A stretch of DNA of 64,000 nt from Rhodohalobacter sulfatireducens (GTDB lineage Bacteria; Bacteroidota; Rhodothermia; Balneolales; Balneolaceae): the NCBI RefSeq assembly GCF_022012475.1, contig NZ_JAKLWS010000019.1, forward strand, positions 19,705 through 83,704, read 5' to 3'. Positions 10,241 to 18,846 of the stretch are shown here, piece by piece (the stretch's first letter is position 1; each line of letters opens with the position of its first letter). The position numbers were made by a program, and so were the translations under genes. Below the pieces are notes generated by a model. That model ran no database searches. It saw nothing but the letters and a program-made list of their open reading frames with translations, and was not told the DNA's origin.

Positions 10241-11134
10241 ATGACCTGGGACGAAATTTTTAGCTACATCAATGATATTATAAACTTGACTCTTTTCCAG
10301 ATTAAGGAAACGCCGGTCACTGTAATGTCCATTTTTATATTTCTCATTCTCATCACCGGTTTTATTGTCCTTGGTGTAATAGTCCGAAGAACAATAAATC
10401 GCAAAATTCTTAGACGATTTAAGATTGATGAGGGTACTACCTATACACTTTCACGAATTTCTCAATACACAATAATTACGATTGGTGCCCTGATCTCTTT
10501 TCAATTTGTAGGAATCGATCTGAGTGGATTGGCTGTGATATTTGGCTTGTTATCCGTTGGTATTGGGTTTGGTCTTCAAAATGTAACTTCAAACTTTATT
10601 TCCGGGTTGATTATACTATTTGAACGCCCTATTACCGTTGGCGACCGTGTAACGGTCAATAATATTGAAGGAGATGTAACCGAGATAAATATCCGATCTA
10701 CTAAAGTTCGAACAGTAAATAACATCTCCATTATTGTTCCCAATTCAGAATTTGTATCTAAAGATGTGATCAACTATTCACATGGAGACCCAACCTATCG
10801 GCTGGATATCGATGTGGGGGTGTCATACGGTTCTGATCTCGATACAGTTTTAAAATCACTTCAGGAGGTAGCAGATGAAAACAAATATGTTCTTTCCGAA
10901 CCAAAATCTGAGGTACATCTCATTGAATTCGGTGAATCATCCTGGAATATGCAACTTCGGGCATGGATAGGAAACGTAAAAGATTATCCCCGTGTGCGGA
11001 ATGAGTTAAACAAGGCCGTTGTCCGTAAGTTCAGAAAATACGGTGTTGAGATTCCATTTCCACAGCGTGATCTGCATGTGAAGAGTTCCGTCTCCTTGCC
11101 CCATCATGAGGAGGAAAAGACTACAAAAGAATAG
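10241..11134 (+). CDS. MscS-family mechanosensitive channel (second copy)
   Basis: 297 residues with three N-terminal helices (about 26-48, 66-88 and 91-120) and the pore-helix motif GLLSVGIGFGLQNVTSNFIS, then the family loop FERPITVGDRV and the cytoplasmic beta domain. The sequence is closer to the KefA/YbdG-like branch in the pore helix than its divergent neighbour at 9170. Together they suggest layered protection against osmotic downshock, which fits a marine or saline organism, as inference. Confidence 0.9.
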   Translation: MTWDEIFSYINDIINLTLFQIKETPVTVMSIFIFLILITGFIVLGVIVRRTINRKILRRFKIDEGTTYTLSRISQYTIITIGALISFQFVGIDLSGLAVIFGLLSVGIGFGLQNVTSNFISGLIILFERPITVGDRVTVNNIEGDVTEINIRSTKVRTVNNISIIVPNSEFVSKDVINYSHGDPTYRLDIDVGVSYGSDLDTVLKSLQEVADENKYVLSEPKSEVHLIEFGESSWNMQLRAWIGNVKDYPRVRNELNKAVVRKFRKYGVEIPFPQRDLHVKSSVSLPHHEEEKTTKE

Positions 11135-11170
11135 GTTTAAAGTCATTTACCAATTTACGGTCCAAAAGGG

Positions 11171-11312
11171 ATCTCCCATTGAGGGGAGACAGAGATTCTC
11201 AAACGTTCTTGAGAATCTCAGAGGGGTGTTTATGGTCATGAATGTGATTAACGGAACATCCCCCGAGTTCATTCGCTAAACGCTCATTTCACTTTCCCCC
11301 TTCGAAGGGGGA
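11171..11312 (+). repeat. Dispersed palindromic repeat, copy A
   Basis: About 142 bases filling the space between mscS and ettA. It opens with CTCCC/GGGAG inverted arms, has a perfect 9-bp hairpin GATTCTCAA/TTGAGAATC (11194-11202 with 11209-11217), then a right block containing CCCGAGTTCATTCGCTAAAC and ends in a CCCCCTTCGAAGGGGG palindrome. The same layout and right block recur at 29755-29899. No coding potential. Likely a MITE- or REP-like non-autonomous element. Confidence 0.75.
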
Positions 11313-11316
11313 TTAA

Positions 11317-12987
11317 TTACTCCCTCATCAACTTCTTGTAATGAATTCTCTCGGGGTGATATCTAGACCCGAGACGTTCCTCTCTATTGTCCTCGTATTC
11401 GGAATAGTTTCCTTCAAACCAGTAGGTTTGGCTTTCGCCCTCGAACGCTAAAATGTGGGTAGCAATTCTGTCGAGGAACCACCTGTCGTGAGAAATCACA
11501 ACCACGCACCCGGCAAAATCGAGCAGGGCTTCTTCAAGTGCTCGAAGTGTGTGCACATCCAGGTCGTTGGTCGGCTCATCAAGCAGTAGAACATTTGCTC
11601 CCTCTTTCAACATTTTTGCAAGATGTACACGATTTCGCTCACCACCGGATATTTCGCTGCATTTTTTCTGCTGATCGCTTCCACTGAAATTAAAACGAGC
11701 AACGTAGGCTCTGGAGTTCACTTCCCGATTACCCAGCTTAATCAAATCCTGTCCACCTGAGATCTCCTGCCAAATAGATTTATTCGGATCAAGCGGTCGC
11801 TTTTGATCGATATATCCCAACTCCACCGTGCTTCCGGTTTCAAATGTTCCGCTGTCGGGCTCCTCTTCACCGGTTATCATTTTGAAAAGCGTTGTTTTAC
11901 CGGCACCATTCGGGCCAATCACACCCACAATTCCGCCGGGCGGTAGTTTAAAATTCATATCCTCAATCAGCAGCCGGTCTTCATATCCTTTGGATACGTG
12001 TTCTGCTTCAATCACTTTATCGCCCAAACGCGGACCGGCGGGGATAAAGATCTCCATATCTTCACGCTTTTTACTTCGTTCTTCAGAAAGTAATTCCTCG
12101 TACTTGTTAATACGGGCTTTGCTTTTGGTGCGTCGACCCTTTGGATTCTGACGAATCCATTCCAACTCCTGCTGCAATGTTTTTTGTCGTTTGGATTCCT
12201 GCTTCTCTTCTGTTTTCAACCGCTGTTGTTTCTGCTCCAGCCATGAACTGTAATTTCCTTCAAACGGGATGCCTTCACCTCGATCCAGTTCCAAAATCCA
12301 CCCGGCAACATTGTCTAGGAAATAACGATCGTGGGTTACGGCGATCACGGTTCCTTCATATCGCGCGAGATGTTGTTCCAGCCAGGCCACGGATTCGGCA
12401 TCCAGGTGGTTGGTCGGCTCATCTAATAGCAATACATCCGGCTTTTTGAGAAGCAAGCGGCATAACGCCACGCGCCGGGCTTCCCCACCTGAAAGAACAT
12501 CGACTGACGTATCTCCCGGTGGTGTTCGAAGAGCGTCCATCGCCTGTTCCAGTTTGCTGTCGATATCCCATGCGTCGAGGTGATCAATACGGCTTTGAAG
12601 TTTCTCCTGTTTTTCTATCAGCTTGTCAAAATCGGCATCGGGATCGCTAAAGGCAGCATTTACTTTTTCATATTCATTGATCAGGTCGATCGTCTCTTGC
12701 ACACCTTCCTGGACAATCTCTTTCACCGTTTTGGCAGGATCCAGCTTTGGCTCCTGTGGTAACAATCCAAACGTCACACCTTTCTGACGTGAGATATTAC
12801 CAAGATAATCTTCATCTTCTCCGGCGATGATGTGCAACAGCGTACTTTTACCCGAACCGTTGGCCCCAAGCACACCGATTTTTGCTCCATAGAAAAAGGA
12901 AAGGTAGATATCGTTTAATACTTTTTTGTTGGGCTTGTAAACTTTGCTCACCCCAACCATCGAAAAAATTACTTTTTTGTCGCTCAC
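11317..12987 (-). CDS. ettA: Energy-dependent translational throttle protein EttA (ABC-F)
   Basis: A 556-residue soluble ABC-F ATPase that binds the ribosomal E site and gates entry into elongation according to ATP/ADP. Two ABC domains are present: Walker A GANGSGKST at about 36-44 with signature LSGGEARRVAL, and GPNGAGKTT near 358 with ISGGERNRVHLAKM. The first domain carries the inserted arm region and the two are joined by a basic linker (KQESKRQKTLQQELEWIRQN). No membrane segments. Length and motifs match EttA rather than Uup or resistance ABC-Fs. It stands alone, followed by repeat copy A. Confidence 0.93.
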   Translation of the reverse strand: MSDKKVIFSMVGVSKVYKPNKKVLNDIYLSFFYGAKIGVLGANGSGKSTLLHIIAGEDEDYLGNISRQKGVTFGLLPQEPKLDPAKTVKEIVQEGVQETIDLINEYEKVNAAFSDPDADFDKLIEKQEKLQSRIDHLDAWDIDSKLEQAMDALRTPPGDTSVDVLSGGEARRVALCRLLLKKPDVLLLDEPTNHLDAESVAWLEQHLARYEGTVIAVTHDRYFLDNVAGWILELDRGEGIPFEGNYSSWLEQKQQRLKTEEKQESKRQKTLQQELEWIRQNPKGRRTKSKARINKYEELLSEERSKKREDMEIFIPAGPRLGDKVIEAEHVSKGYEDRLLIEDMNFKLPPGGIVGVIGPNGAGKTTLFKMITGEEEPDSGTFETGSTVELGYIDQKRPLDPNKSIWQEISGGQDLIKLGNREVNSRAYVARFNFSGSDQQKKCSEISGGERNRVHLAKMLKEGANVLLLDEPTNDLDVHTLRALEEALLDFAGCVVVISHDRWFLDRIATHILAFEGESQTYWFEGNYSEYEDNREERLGSRYHPERIHYKKLMRE

Positions 12988-13194
12988 TGATTTATTGATT
13001 TTAGAATATTGAACAGATCAAATTTGATAAGGCAGAAAGGTACGGAATGGATTGATTAATTTTGAATGATGAGTTATGAAAATGTTGGATGGATGCATCA
13101 AATATTCTGTCATTGCGAACGTAATGAACAGAGTGAATGAAGTGCGGGAATCTCAAATCATAGTTAACGTATGGAGCCGGGCCATCCCCTAGCT

Positions 13195-13227
13195 GGCGCA
13201 AGTTTTCAGCGAAGCGTAACTTGTGCC
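13195..13227. repeat. Palindromic repeat with CGCTTCGCTG-type loop
   Basis: GGCGCAAGTT pairs with AACTTGTGCC (one mismatch) around an inner segment containing AGCGAAGCGT. A related palindrome with a different stem but similar inner sequence is at 53106-53141. Lies in the 288-base gap before the VOC gene; the rest of that gap (12988-13194) shows only a motif, CATTGCGAACGTAATGAACAG, of the kind seen in dispersed bacterial repeats. Confidence 0.55.
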
Positions 13228-13275
13228 TTCATAACTTCGCTAAAGACTCGGAAGACAGGGCAAAGAGGGAATTTT

Positions 13276-14214
13276 TCAAACCTCAATCGGTTCCAATCTC
13301 TGTTCAATCATGTCTCGTTTTGATTCAAGAAAATCTGGCAAGAAGAGTTCTTTACCCATTTTTTCATCCCTGGAAGCGACCGATTGATATCCCGGTCCGT
13401 CTGTTGCCATTTCGAAGAGAACGCCGCCGGGAGTTTGGAAATAGACCGATTTGAACACGTGGCGATCGATCACATTCGTGGGCGATAATCCTTTGGCAAT
13501 CACTTGCTGTCTGAACTCTTTCAATTCCTCTTCATCTTTTGTCCGAAAGGCTATATGATGAACGGTTCCGCGGCCTGTTTTGCCGTACTGGGCATCATCC
13601 GCTTTTTCGAGAATTACCGAATGCCCTAATTTACTTCCTGTTTCAAATAATGTTTGATTTCCTTCTTCCGAAGTTTTCTCAAATCCTAAAATATCCGTCA
13701 GAATCTCAGCTGTTTCTTCTGTTTGAGAAAGCAATAGATTCGCTCCCCAGAATCCACGAATTGCTTTGTCGAGTGGAACATCGGAATCTTTCCAACCCGG
13801 CAGATCATTTGATCGATCATCTTCAATAATTTCCAGTTTCAATCCGTCTGGAACTTCAAATGGTAGAACATTTTTACCAAATCGCTCGAATGGGCCACTT
13901 GCAGAAATATTGAGAGACTCAAACCGATCTTGCCAGTAGGAAATAGAATCCATCGGTACAGAGAATGAGATCCTTTCTACCTCCCCCGTCCCGGTGTTTG
14001 ATTTCACAGCTCTTTTCCATGGAAAAAATGTGATACTCGATCCCGGTTCTCCTTCGGCATTTGCATAAAACAGATGATAAGTTCCCGGATCATCCTGGTT
14101 CACAGATTTCAATACCATCCTCAGGCCAAGCTTTTTCACATAAAAGTCAGCGTTGATTTGTGCATCACCGGAGATGATAGAGATATGATGAATACCTTTG
14201 TTATCGCGTTTCAT
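13276..14214 (-). CDS. Ring-cleaving dioxygenase-like VOC protein (MhqO/LinE type)
   Basis: 312 residues made of two vicinal-oxygen-chelate (glyoxalase-fold) halves. N-terminal GIHHISI (His9, His10), a second half beginning near residue 150, GTVHHIAF near 215 and the late glutamate in GGVLFEMATDGPG supply the metal-binding pattern of extradiol-type enzymes such as MhqO, which opens hydroquinone rings. Substrate is uncertain: many members of this group are general stress or quinone-detoxification proteins. Monocistronic, divergent from the S9 peptidase. Confidence 0.8.
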   Translation of the reverse strand: MKRDNKGIHHISIISGDAQINADFYVKKLGLRMVLKSVNQDDPGTYHLFYANAEGEPGSSITFFPWKRAVKSNTGTGEVERISFSVPMDSISYWQDRFESLNISASGPFERFGKNVLPFEVPDGLKLEIIEDDRSNDLPGWKDSDVPLDKAIRGFWGANLLLSQTEETAEILTDILGFEKTSEEGNQTLFETGSKLGHSVILEKADDAQYGKTGRGTVHHIAFRTKDEEELKEFRQQVIAKGLSPTNVIDRHVFKSVYFQTPGGVLFEMATDGPGYQSVASRDEKMGKELFLPDFLESKRDMIEQRLEPIEV

Positions 14215-14445
14215 AATATTGAAGATTTCGAAGTTACTAATTGTTTAACATTAAACTATTTTTGATTTCAGTTCGTTCCTTTCAAGGCAACTCTAAATCT
14301 TCTCATAAAAAAAATTCAGGACAGGCAAGAGGGCGTTTTTACTCTGCAATCCTATTCTCGAACTCAAATCAAATAATATTATATTTAGTTTGTTAGAGTA
14401 TTTGCATTAAAATAAATCTCATTCGTTAACCTGATTACCTTTTGT

Positions 14446-17025
14446 ATGTATTTAAATCGCGCGCTTTTCCTTTTCATACTCTCCTTTTTCCTTTTTGTTT
14501 TCAAACCGGCTATTGCCCAACAGGACACATTACAAGTATCGGATTGGTTGATTTTAGGGCCCGCTGAAACCCAACTTCCTTTATATCACGACCAACAAAA
14601 TATTCAGAATAGTACATTCACAATCTCTGATCTTTTGGATTTTGAGCCCATTGATGTCACCCACTGGCAACCGGAAGAGGGAAACACAGTGTATTGGTCT
14701 CAAAACAAAGAATTTGAATGGAAATCTCATCAAACCGAGACTCTTGAATTTGATATAAATGGCGAAAATCCGCATAACTACTGGTCCTCTTTTTACTTAT
14801 CAGCCGACCAATTTTCGGAAGCAACACTTATCTTGAAAAGCCATCATCCGTTTAAGTTGTTCGTAAATGGATCCGAAAAGGCTAGCAAAACAACGAGCGA
14901 AAAGAAAGATGCAGACACCGGTTCACACTCCGAGAAATTGACACTAACGCAAGGCAAACACCAAATTTTGGTTCGTTCTTTATATGATCCCGAAAACAAC
15001 TCTGATTTTACTCTTTCTGCTTCCATTACTTCCGAGGTACCGCTATCTGTTTCTCTGACTCCCAAACATCCGTTAGATTTAGAGACCTTATCAAACCGGC
15101 CTTCTGTGAGTAACCTTGGCATTTCGGCGGATGGGGCTCTTGCAGCGATCCAAATTCACAAACCGGCTCCACCCGACGGCACCGGCGATTCATGGCTCGA
15201 AATTCTTGAAACCGAAACGGGTGATCTATATCGCGAGTTCAAAGGAGTTGAGAATTTCGGGAGCCTCGAGTGGGCACCTGGGGGGCTTACGTTTACATAT
15301 ACAGAAACTGATGAAGGGAAAACCACTCTTTGGCTTTCTGACCTGGAGAGCGGATCTCAACAAAAGATTTTAGATGAAGTTGAAAATTTTGGCAGTTACG
15401 AATGGTCACCGGATGGTACGTTTATCATCTATTCTGTTTCTGAGCAAGCGGAATCAGATGACTCCGGAGTAGAACTGTTGGGAGATATGGAAGCACGCCG
15501 ACCCGGTTTTGATACCCGAAATTTTCTGTTCAAACTGAATGTACCTGAGGGAACCTCACAAAGATTAACGGCTGGAAATCTCACAACATCTCTTCTTGAT
15601 ATCAGTCCGGATGGTTCAAAACTTCTTTACTCGCGAAATCATATCGATTATTCGCAAAGGCCTTATAATATCACTGAATATCAACTACTTGATCTCGAAA
15701 CCCTGGAAACGGATTCGCTTTTCTCTGCGGGATTTGGAGGTAGTGGTCAGTTTTCTCCCGATGGCGAAAGTATTCTCTTTATTGGTGGCCCCTCAATGTT
15801 TGGGGATATCGGAATCAACATACCTGAGGAAACCATCCCGAATGATTATGATAACCAGGCATTCTTATATGACATTAATTCTGCCGATGTGAACCCGATC
15901 ACGCGAGAATTTACACCTTCAATAGACAGCGCGATTTGGGGAGAAAACGATAATACGATCTACTTTCTAACGACGGATCGCTCGTTTAATACCCTCTACA
16001 AATACAATCTGAGAAGATCCCAATTCACCAAACTATCTACGAAACCGGATGTTGTTTCTGATGTGGATATATCTTCTGATGAACGCATTGCCGTATATTC
16101 CGGTACGGGGGTTTCACAGCCGGTTCAAGTCTTTACACACGATCTGGATCAGGATCAATCGACGTTATTGCGATATCCCGGCGAAGAGCACTTTTCAAAT
16201 GTAGAGTTTGGTAATCACGAAACGTGGACGTTTACGAACGAACGCGGTGCTGAAATTGATGGTGTGATCTACTATCCGCCGAATTTTGATCCCGACCAAA
16301 AATATCCCGTGATCTCGTATTACTATGGCGGGACAGTTCCGGTCAACCGAGCGTTTGGAGGGCGATATCCAAAAGAGCTTTATGCTGCGATGGGATATGT
16401 TGTATATGTGATGCAACCGAGCGGTGCCATTGGGTACGGACAGGAGTTCTCCGCACTTCATGTGAATGACTGGGGCAAAATTGTGGCTGGTGAAATTATC
16501 TATGGTGTAAACGAATTCCTGAATGAACACGATTTCGCTGACCGGGTTAATGTTGGAGCTATCGGGGCTTCCTATGGCGGATTTATGACCATGCTTCTGA
16601 TGACCGAAACCGATCTGTTTGCCGCCGCCATAAGTCATGCAGGAATCAGTAATCTTTCAAGTTACTGGGGAGTCGGATATTGGGGATTCCAGTACAATGC
16701 TGTTGCTGCCGCGAACTCATTTCCATGGAATCGGGAAGATATCTATGTAGACCAGAGTCCGCTCTATTCGGCTGATCAGGTCACAACTCCTCTCCTGTTC
16801 GTAACCGGTGCCGTTGATACAAATGTACCACCCGGGGAAAGTTACCAGATGTACACCGCCCTTAAGCTGCTTGGGAAAGAGACGGCACTTGTTGAAGTAG
16901 CCGGACAGGACCACCATATATTGGATTACAACAAATACAAGCTCTGGAAATCAAGTATCATTTCCTGGTTCGATAAATATCTGAAAGATCAGCCCGAATG
17001 GTGGAATCACAAATACTCTGAGTAG
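14446..17025 (+). CDS. Secreted S9 family prolyl oligopeptidase-like peptidase
   Basis: An 859-residue exported serine peptidase with signal peptide (1-24, ending AIAQ), an N-terminal region, a beta-propeller of TolB/PD40-like blades (about 205-590) and a C-terminal alpha/beta hydrolase domain (about 600-855). The catalytic triad is readable: Ser709 in GASYGGF, Asp791 in GAVDTNVPP and His823 or His824 in GQDHHIL. Such enzymes remove dipeptides or acyl-amino acids from oligopeptides in the periplasm and would complement the tricorn-type protease at 5834. The stretch 30-200 resembles a carbohydrate-binding-like beta sandwich rather than a standard propeller blade. Confidence 0.9.
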   Translation: MYLNRALFLFILSFFLFVFKPAIAQQDTLQVSDWLILGPAETQLPLYHDQQNIQNSTFTISDLLDFEPIDVTHWQPEEGNTVYWSQNKEFEWKSHQTETLEFDINGENPHNYWSSFYLSADQFSEATLILKSHHPFKLFVNGSEKASKTTSEKKDADTGSHSEKLTLTQGKHQILVRSLYDPENNSDFTLSASITSEVPLSVSLTPKHPLDLETLSNRPSVSNLGISADGALAAIQIHKPAPPDGTGDSWLEILETETGDLYREFKGVENFGSLEWAPGGLTFTYTETDEGKTTLWLSDLESGSQQKILDEVENFGSYEWSPDGTFIIYSVSEQAESDDSGVELLGDMEARRPGFDTRNFLFKLNVPEGTSQRLTAGNLTTSLLDISPDGSKLLYSRNHIDYSQRPYNITEYQLLDLETLETDSLFSAGFGGSGQFSPDGESILFIGGPSMFGDIGINIPEETIPNDYDNQAFLYDINSADVNPITREFTPSIDSAIWGENDNTIYFLTTDRSFNTLYKYNLRRSQFTKLSTKPDVVSDVDISSDERIAVYSGTGVSQPVQVFTHDLDQDQSTLLRYPGEEHFSNVEFGNHETWTFTNERGAEIDGVIYYPPNFDPDQKYPVISYYYGGTVPVNRAFGGRYPKELYAAMGYVVYVMQPSGAIGYGQEFSALHVNDWGKIVAGEIIYGVNEFLNEHDFADRVNVGAIGASYGGFMTMLLMTETDLFAAAISHAGISNLSSYWGVGYWGFQYNAVAAANSFPWNREDIYVDQSPLYSADQVTTPLLFVTGAVDTNVPPGESYQMYTALKLLGKETALVEVAGQDHHILDYNKYKLWKSSIISWFDKYLKDQPEWWNHKYSE

Positions 17026-17047
17026 GCTGAAAAATGAGGGCCACCAA

Positions 17048-17082
17048 TGGTGCAAGTGACGCTGCGCTAAACTCTTGCACCA
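17048..17082. repeat. Perfect 9-bp-stem palindrome after the S9 peptidase
   Basis: TGGTGCAAG (17048-17056) pairs with CTTGCACCA (17074-17082). It sits between two convergent genes and may act as a bidirectional transcription barrier, but no T-run follows. The stem resembles the GCGCAAG/CTTGTGC stem of the palindrome at 13195. Confidence 0.5.
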
Positions 17083-17118
17083 GGCTGTGTGACTGCACCT
17101 ATTTCAGAATGAGTGGCT

Positions 17119-18792
17119 TCAATTATTTATCGACATTTTTGTAGAGGTCAGAACAACGGATGAAAATTCAGACATTGAGTTGTAATAACCTACAAACCGA
17201 TTTGTCTCGGCTGCCTCGTATGTATCAAGGTTTTGAGCCCACCGATAAGCAATGGGCTGATAGTACAACTCAGCTGTTACTTGAAGTGGACCACCTGAAT
17301 CCTGTACGTTCACCCGATATCGAATTCGATCACCTCCTCCGATAAAATTGTCGTCCTGATCTGCAGACCCGTACGTTGCGATATCTTCATCAGCTGTAGT
17401 TTTGTCGAACCCTTTCGGCAAGATTCGGTTGTCTTTGATGTACGTGATAGCTGTCAAAAGCCCGGTTGTGACCTCGCCTTCAGGGTCGGCAAGTATTGCC
17501 TCATAAATTTGAACCTGATCCTCATCGGTGATTTCTGAATAGTGCTGCTCGTAACTGCTTGCATCACGATCATTATCATTACCGGCAATGGATCCATTTG
17601 GTTGAACAGCACCCGATTCAAATACTACATTTTCATTCTGATCTGTTACTGTAAAATGTATCCAGGTCCGCCTTGAAGGATATGCCGTTGGAAGTTTATG
17701 CCCGGCAAGGTTTTCGACATCCACATCAACAACCAATTCATCACCAGCCACTCCTGTATTACTAATTGAAATATAGGCTGACTTCGTTTGAAGGTGATTG
17801 ATCGTTCGGTTGATAGCAGCGTCCATCTCCTGCGGTAACGCCTGCACTCCAAGTTCATCCCGATAGCGATTGAGCATACTCTGCATGAAGAAATTACCGC
17901 CTCTGAATGAGTGTTTTGAGACATTTTCACGTGGTTGCCCCCAAACGGATGAGATCGCGGTGCTCCCCTCCACTTCGGGCATATGGCAGGATTGACAACT
18001 CTGATCGTCTACAAAACTACTGTGTTTCCACTCGAGGTATGGAACCTGTTCAGGAAGTTCGCCAATCACTTCTCCTTCGGGTCCCAAAGTATGAGTGTAA
18101 AGTGTATGACAAGTTGCACACATTTCCGATTCTATCAGATGCTTCGATTCTACCTGCATAAAACCGGAAGAAGAGTGCATAATTCTTGATCGCCCTTGAT
18201 CCACTGTATAAGGACCGTAAATTTCTCGCTGACCCATCGGTTTTTCAGTGTCAATGATGAAACCACCGACAAAGCTTTCCCGCTCTCCAAAATTATCAGG
18301 TTGTATTTGATGGCATGTGGTACATGATACCCCATCAACGGCCAGTATATTTTGTTGGGATATGGCTTGATTCGCCGGAAGATTTGCAAAAACCCGGCTC
18401 ATCTCGCCCATGGCCTGAGCCTGTGTATGGGCCATTGGCATATGGCAGGTTGAACATTCATTTTCAATAGCAGCCTGGGATTCGGGGTGATCCATCACTT
18501 CTCGCCGAACTGCTGCATGCCAATAGGGATCGCGTGCAGAATTCGCCATCATGCTGGCCCGCCAATTGCTCCCAAAAGAGATATCCTCGCCCGACGGAGA
18601 TACTAAATTGTTATGACAGTTCATACAGTTATCACCCGTTGAGAAAAGAAGCATCTGTTGTGCAGTTGCGAGTTCCATCCCGTGAATTTGTGGTCCAGGT
18701 TCAGGATTCTCAGTTCGAAAATTATTAATACTGATGCCTAAAGCCATCGTCAAAATTGGAAGTGAAATTATGATCATCAGGTTTTTATACAT
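17119..18792 (-). CDS. Pentahaem c-type cytochrome, exported
   Basis: 557 residues with an N-terminal signal or anchor helix (about 4-22) and five CxxCH haem sites: CMNCH (56-60), CSTCH (113-117), CTTCH (157-161), CATCH (215-219) and CQSCH (246-250). The C-terminal 270 residues lack haem sites and look beta-rich. This layout recalls the cytochrome c554/NrfA-like multihaem superfamily; it lacks an NrfA-type CxxCK site, so it is more likely an electron carrier than nitrite reductase. Transcribed 54 bases after a cytochrome-barrel fusion gene, which points to electron transfer in or across the outer membrane. Function is inferred. Confidence 0.85.
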   Translation of the reverse strand: MYKNLMIIISLPILTMALGISINNFRTENPEPGPQIHGMELATAQQMLLFSTGDNCMNCHNNLVSPSGEDISFGSNWRASMMANSARDPYWHAAVRREVMDHPESQAAIENECSTCHMPMAHTQAQAMGEMSRVFANLPANQAISQQNILAVDGVSCTTCHQIQPDNFGERESFVGGFIIDTEKPMGQREIYGPYTVDQGRSRIMHSSSGFMQVESKHLIESEMCATCHTLYTHTLGPEGEVIGELPEQVPYLEWKHSSFVDDQSCQSCHMPEVEGSTAISSVWGQPRENVSKHSFRGGNFFMQSMLNRYRDELGVQALPQEMDAAINRTINHLQTKSAYISISNTGVAGDELVVDVDVENLAGHKLPTAYPSRRTWIHFTVTDQNENVVFESGAVQPNGSIAGNDNDRDASSYEQHYSEITDEDQVQIYEAILADPEGEVTTGLLTAITYIKDNRILPKGFDKTTADEDIATYGSADQDDNFIGGGDRIRYRVNVQDSGGPLQVTAELYYQPIAYRWAQNLDTYEAAETNRFVGYYNSMSEFSSVVLTSTKMSINN

Positions 18793-18846
18793 CTCTTTCT
18801 CCCATTGATTAAACTGTTATTCTACTTGATAATTCATCTCTTCCGT

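Noticed and set aside
11171..11312. Riboswitch or attenuator for ettA
   Set aside because: It lies after the ettA stop, and the same element occurs before an unrelated gene, so it is a repeat.
17119..18792. NrfA nitrite reductase
   Set aside because: Has five CxxCH sites and no CxxCK; sequence after the haem part does not match NrfA.
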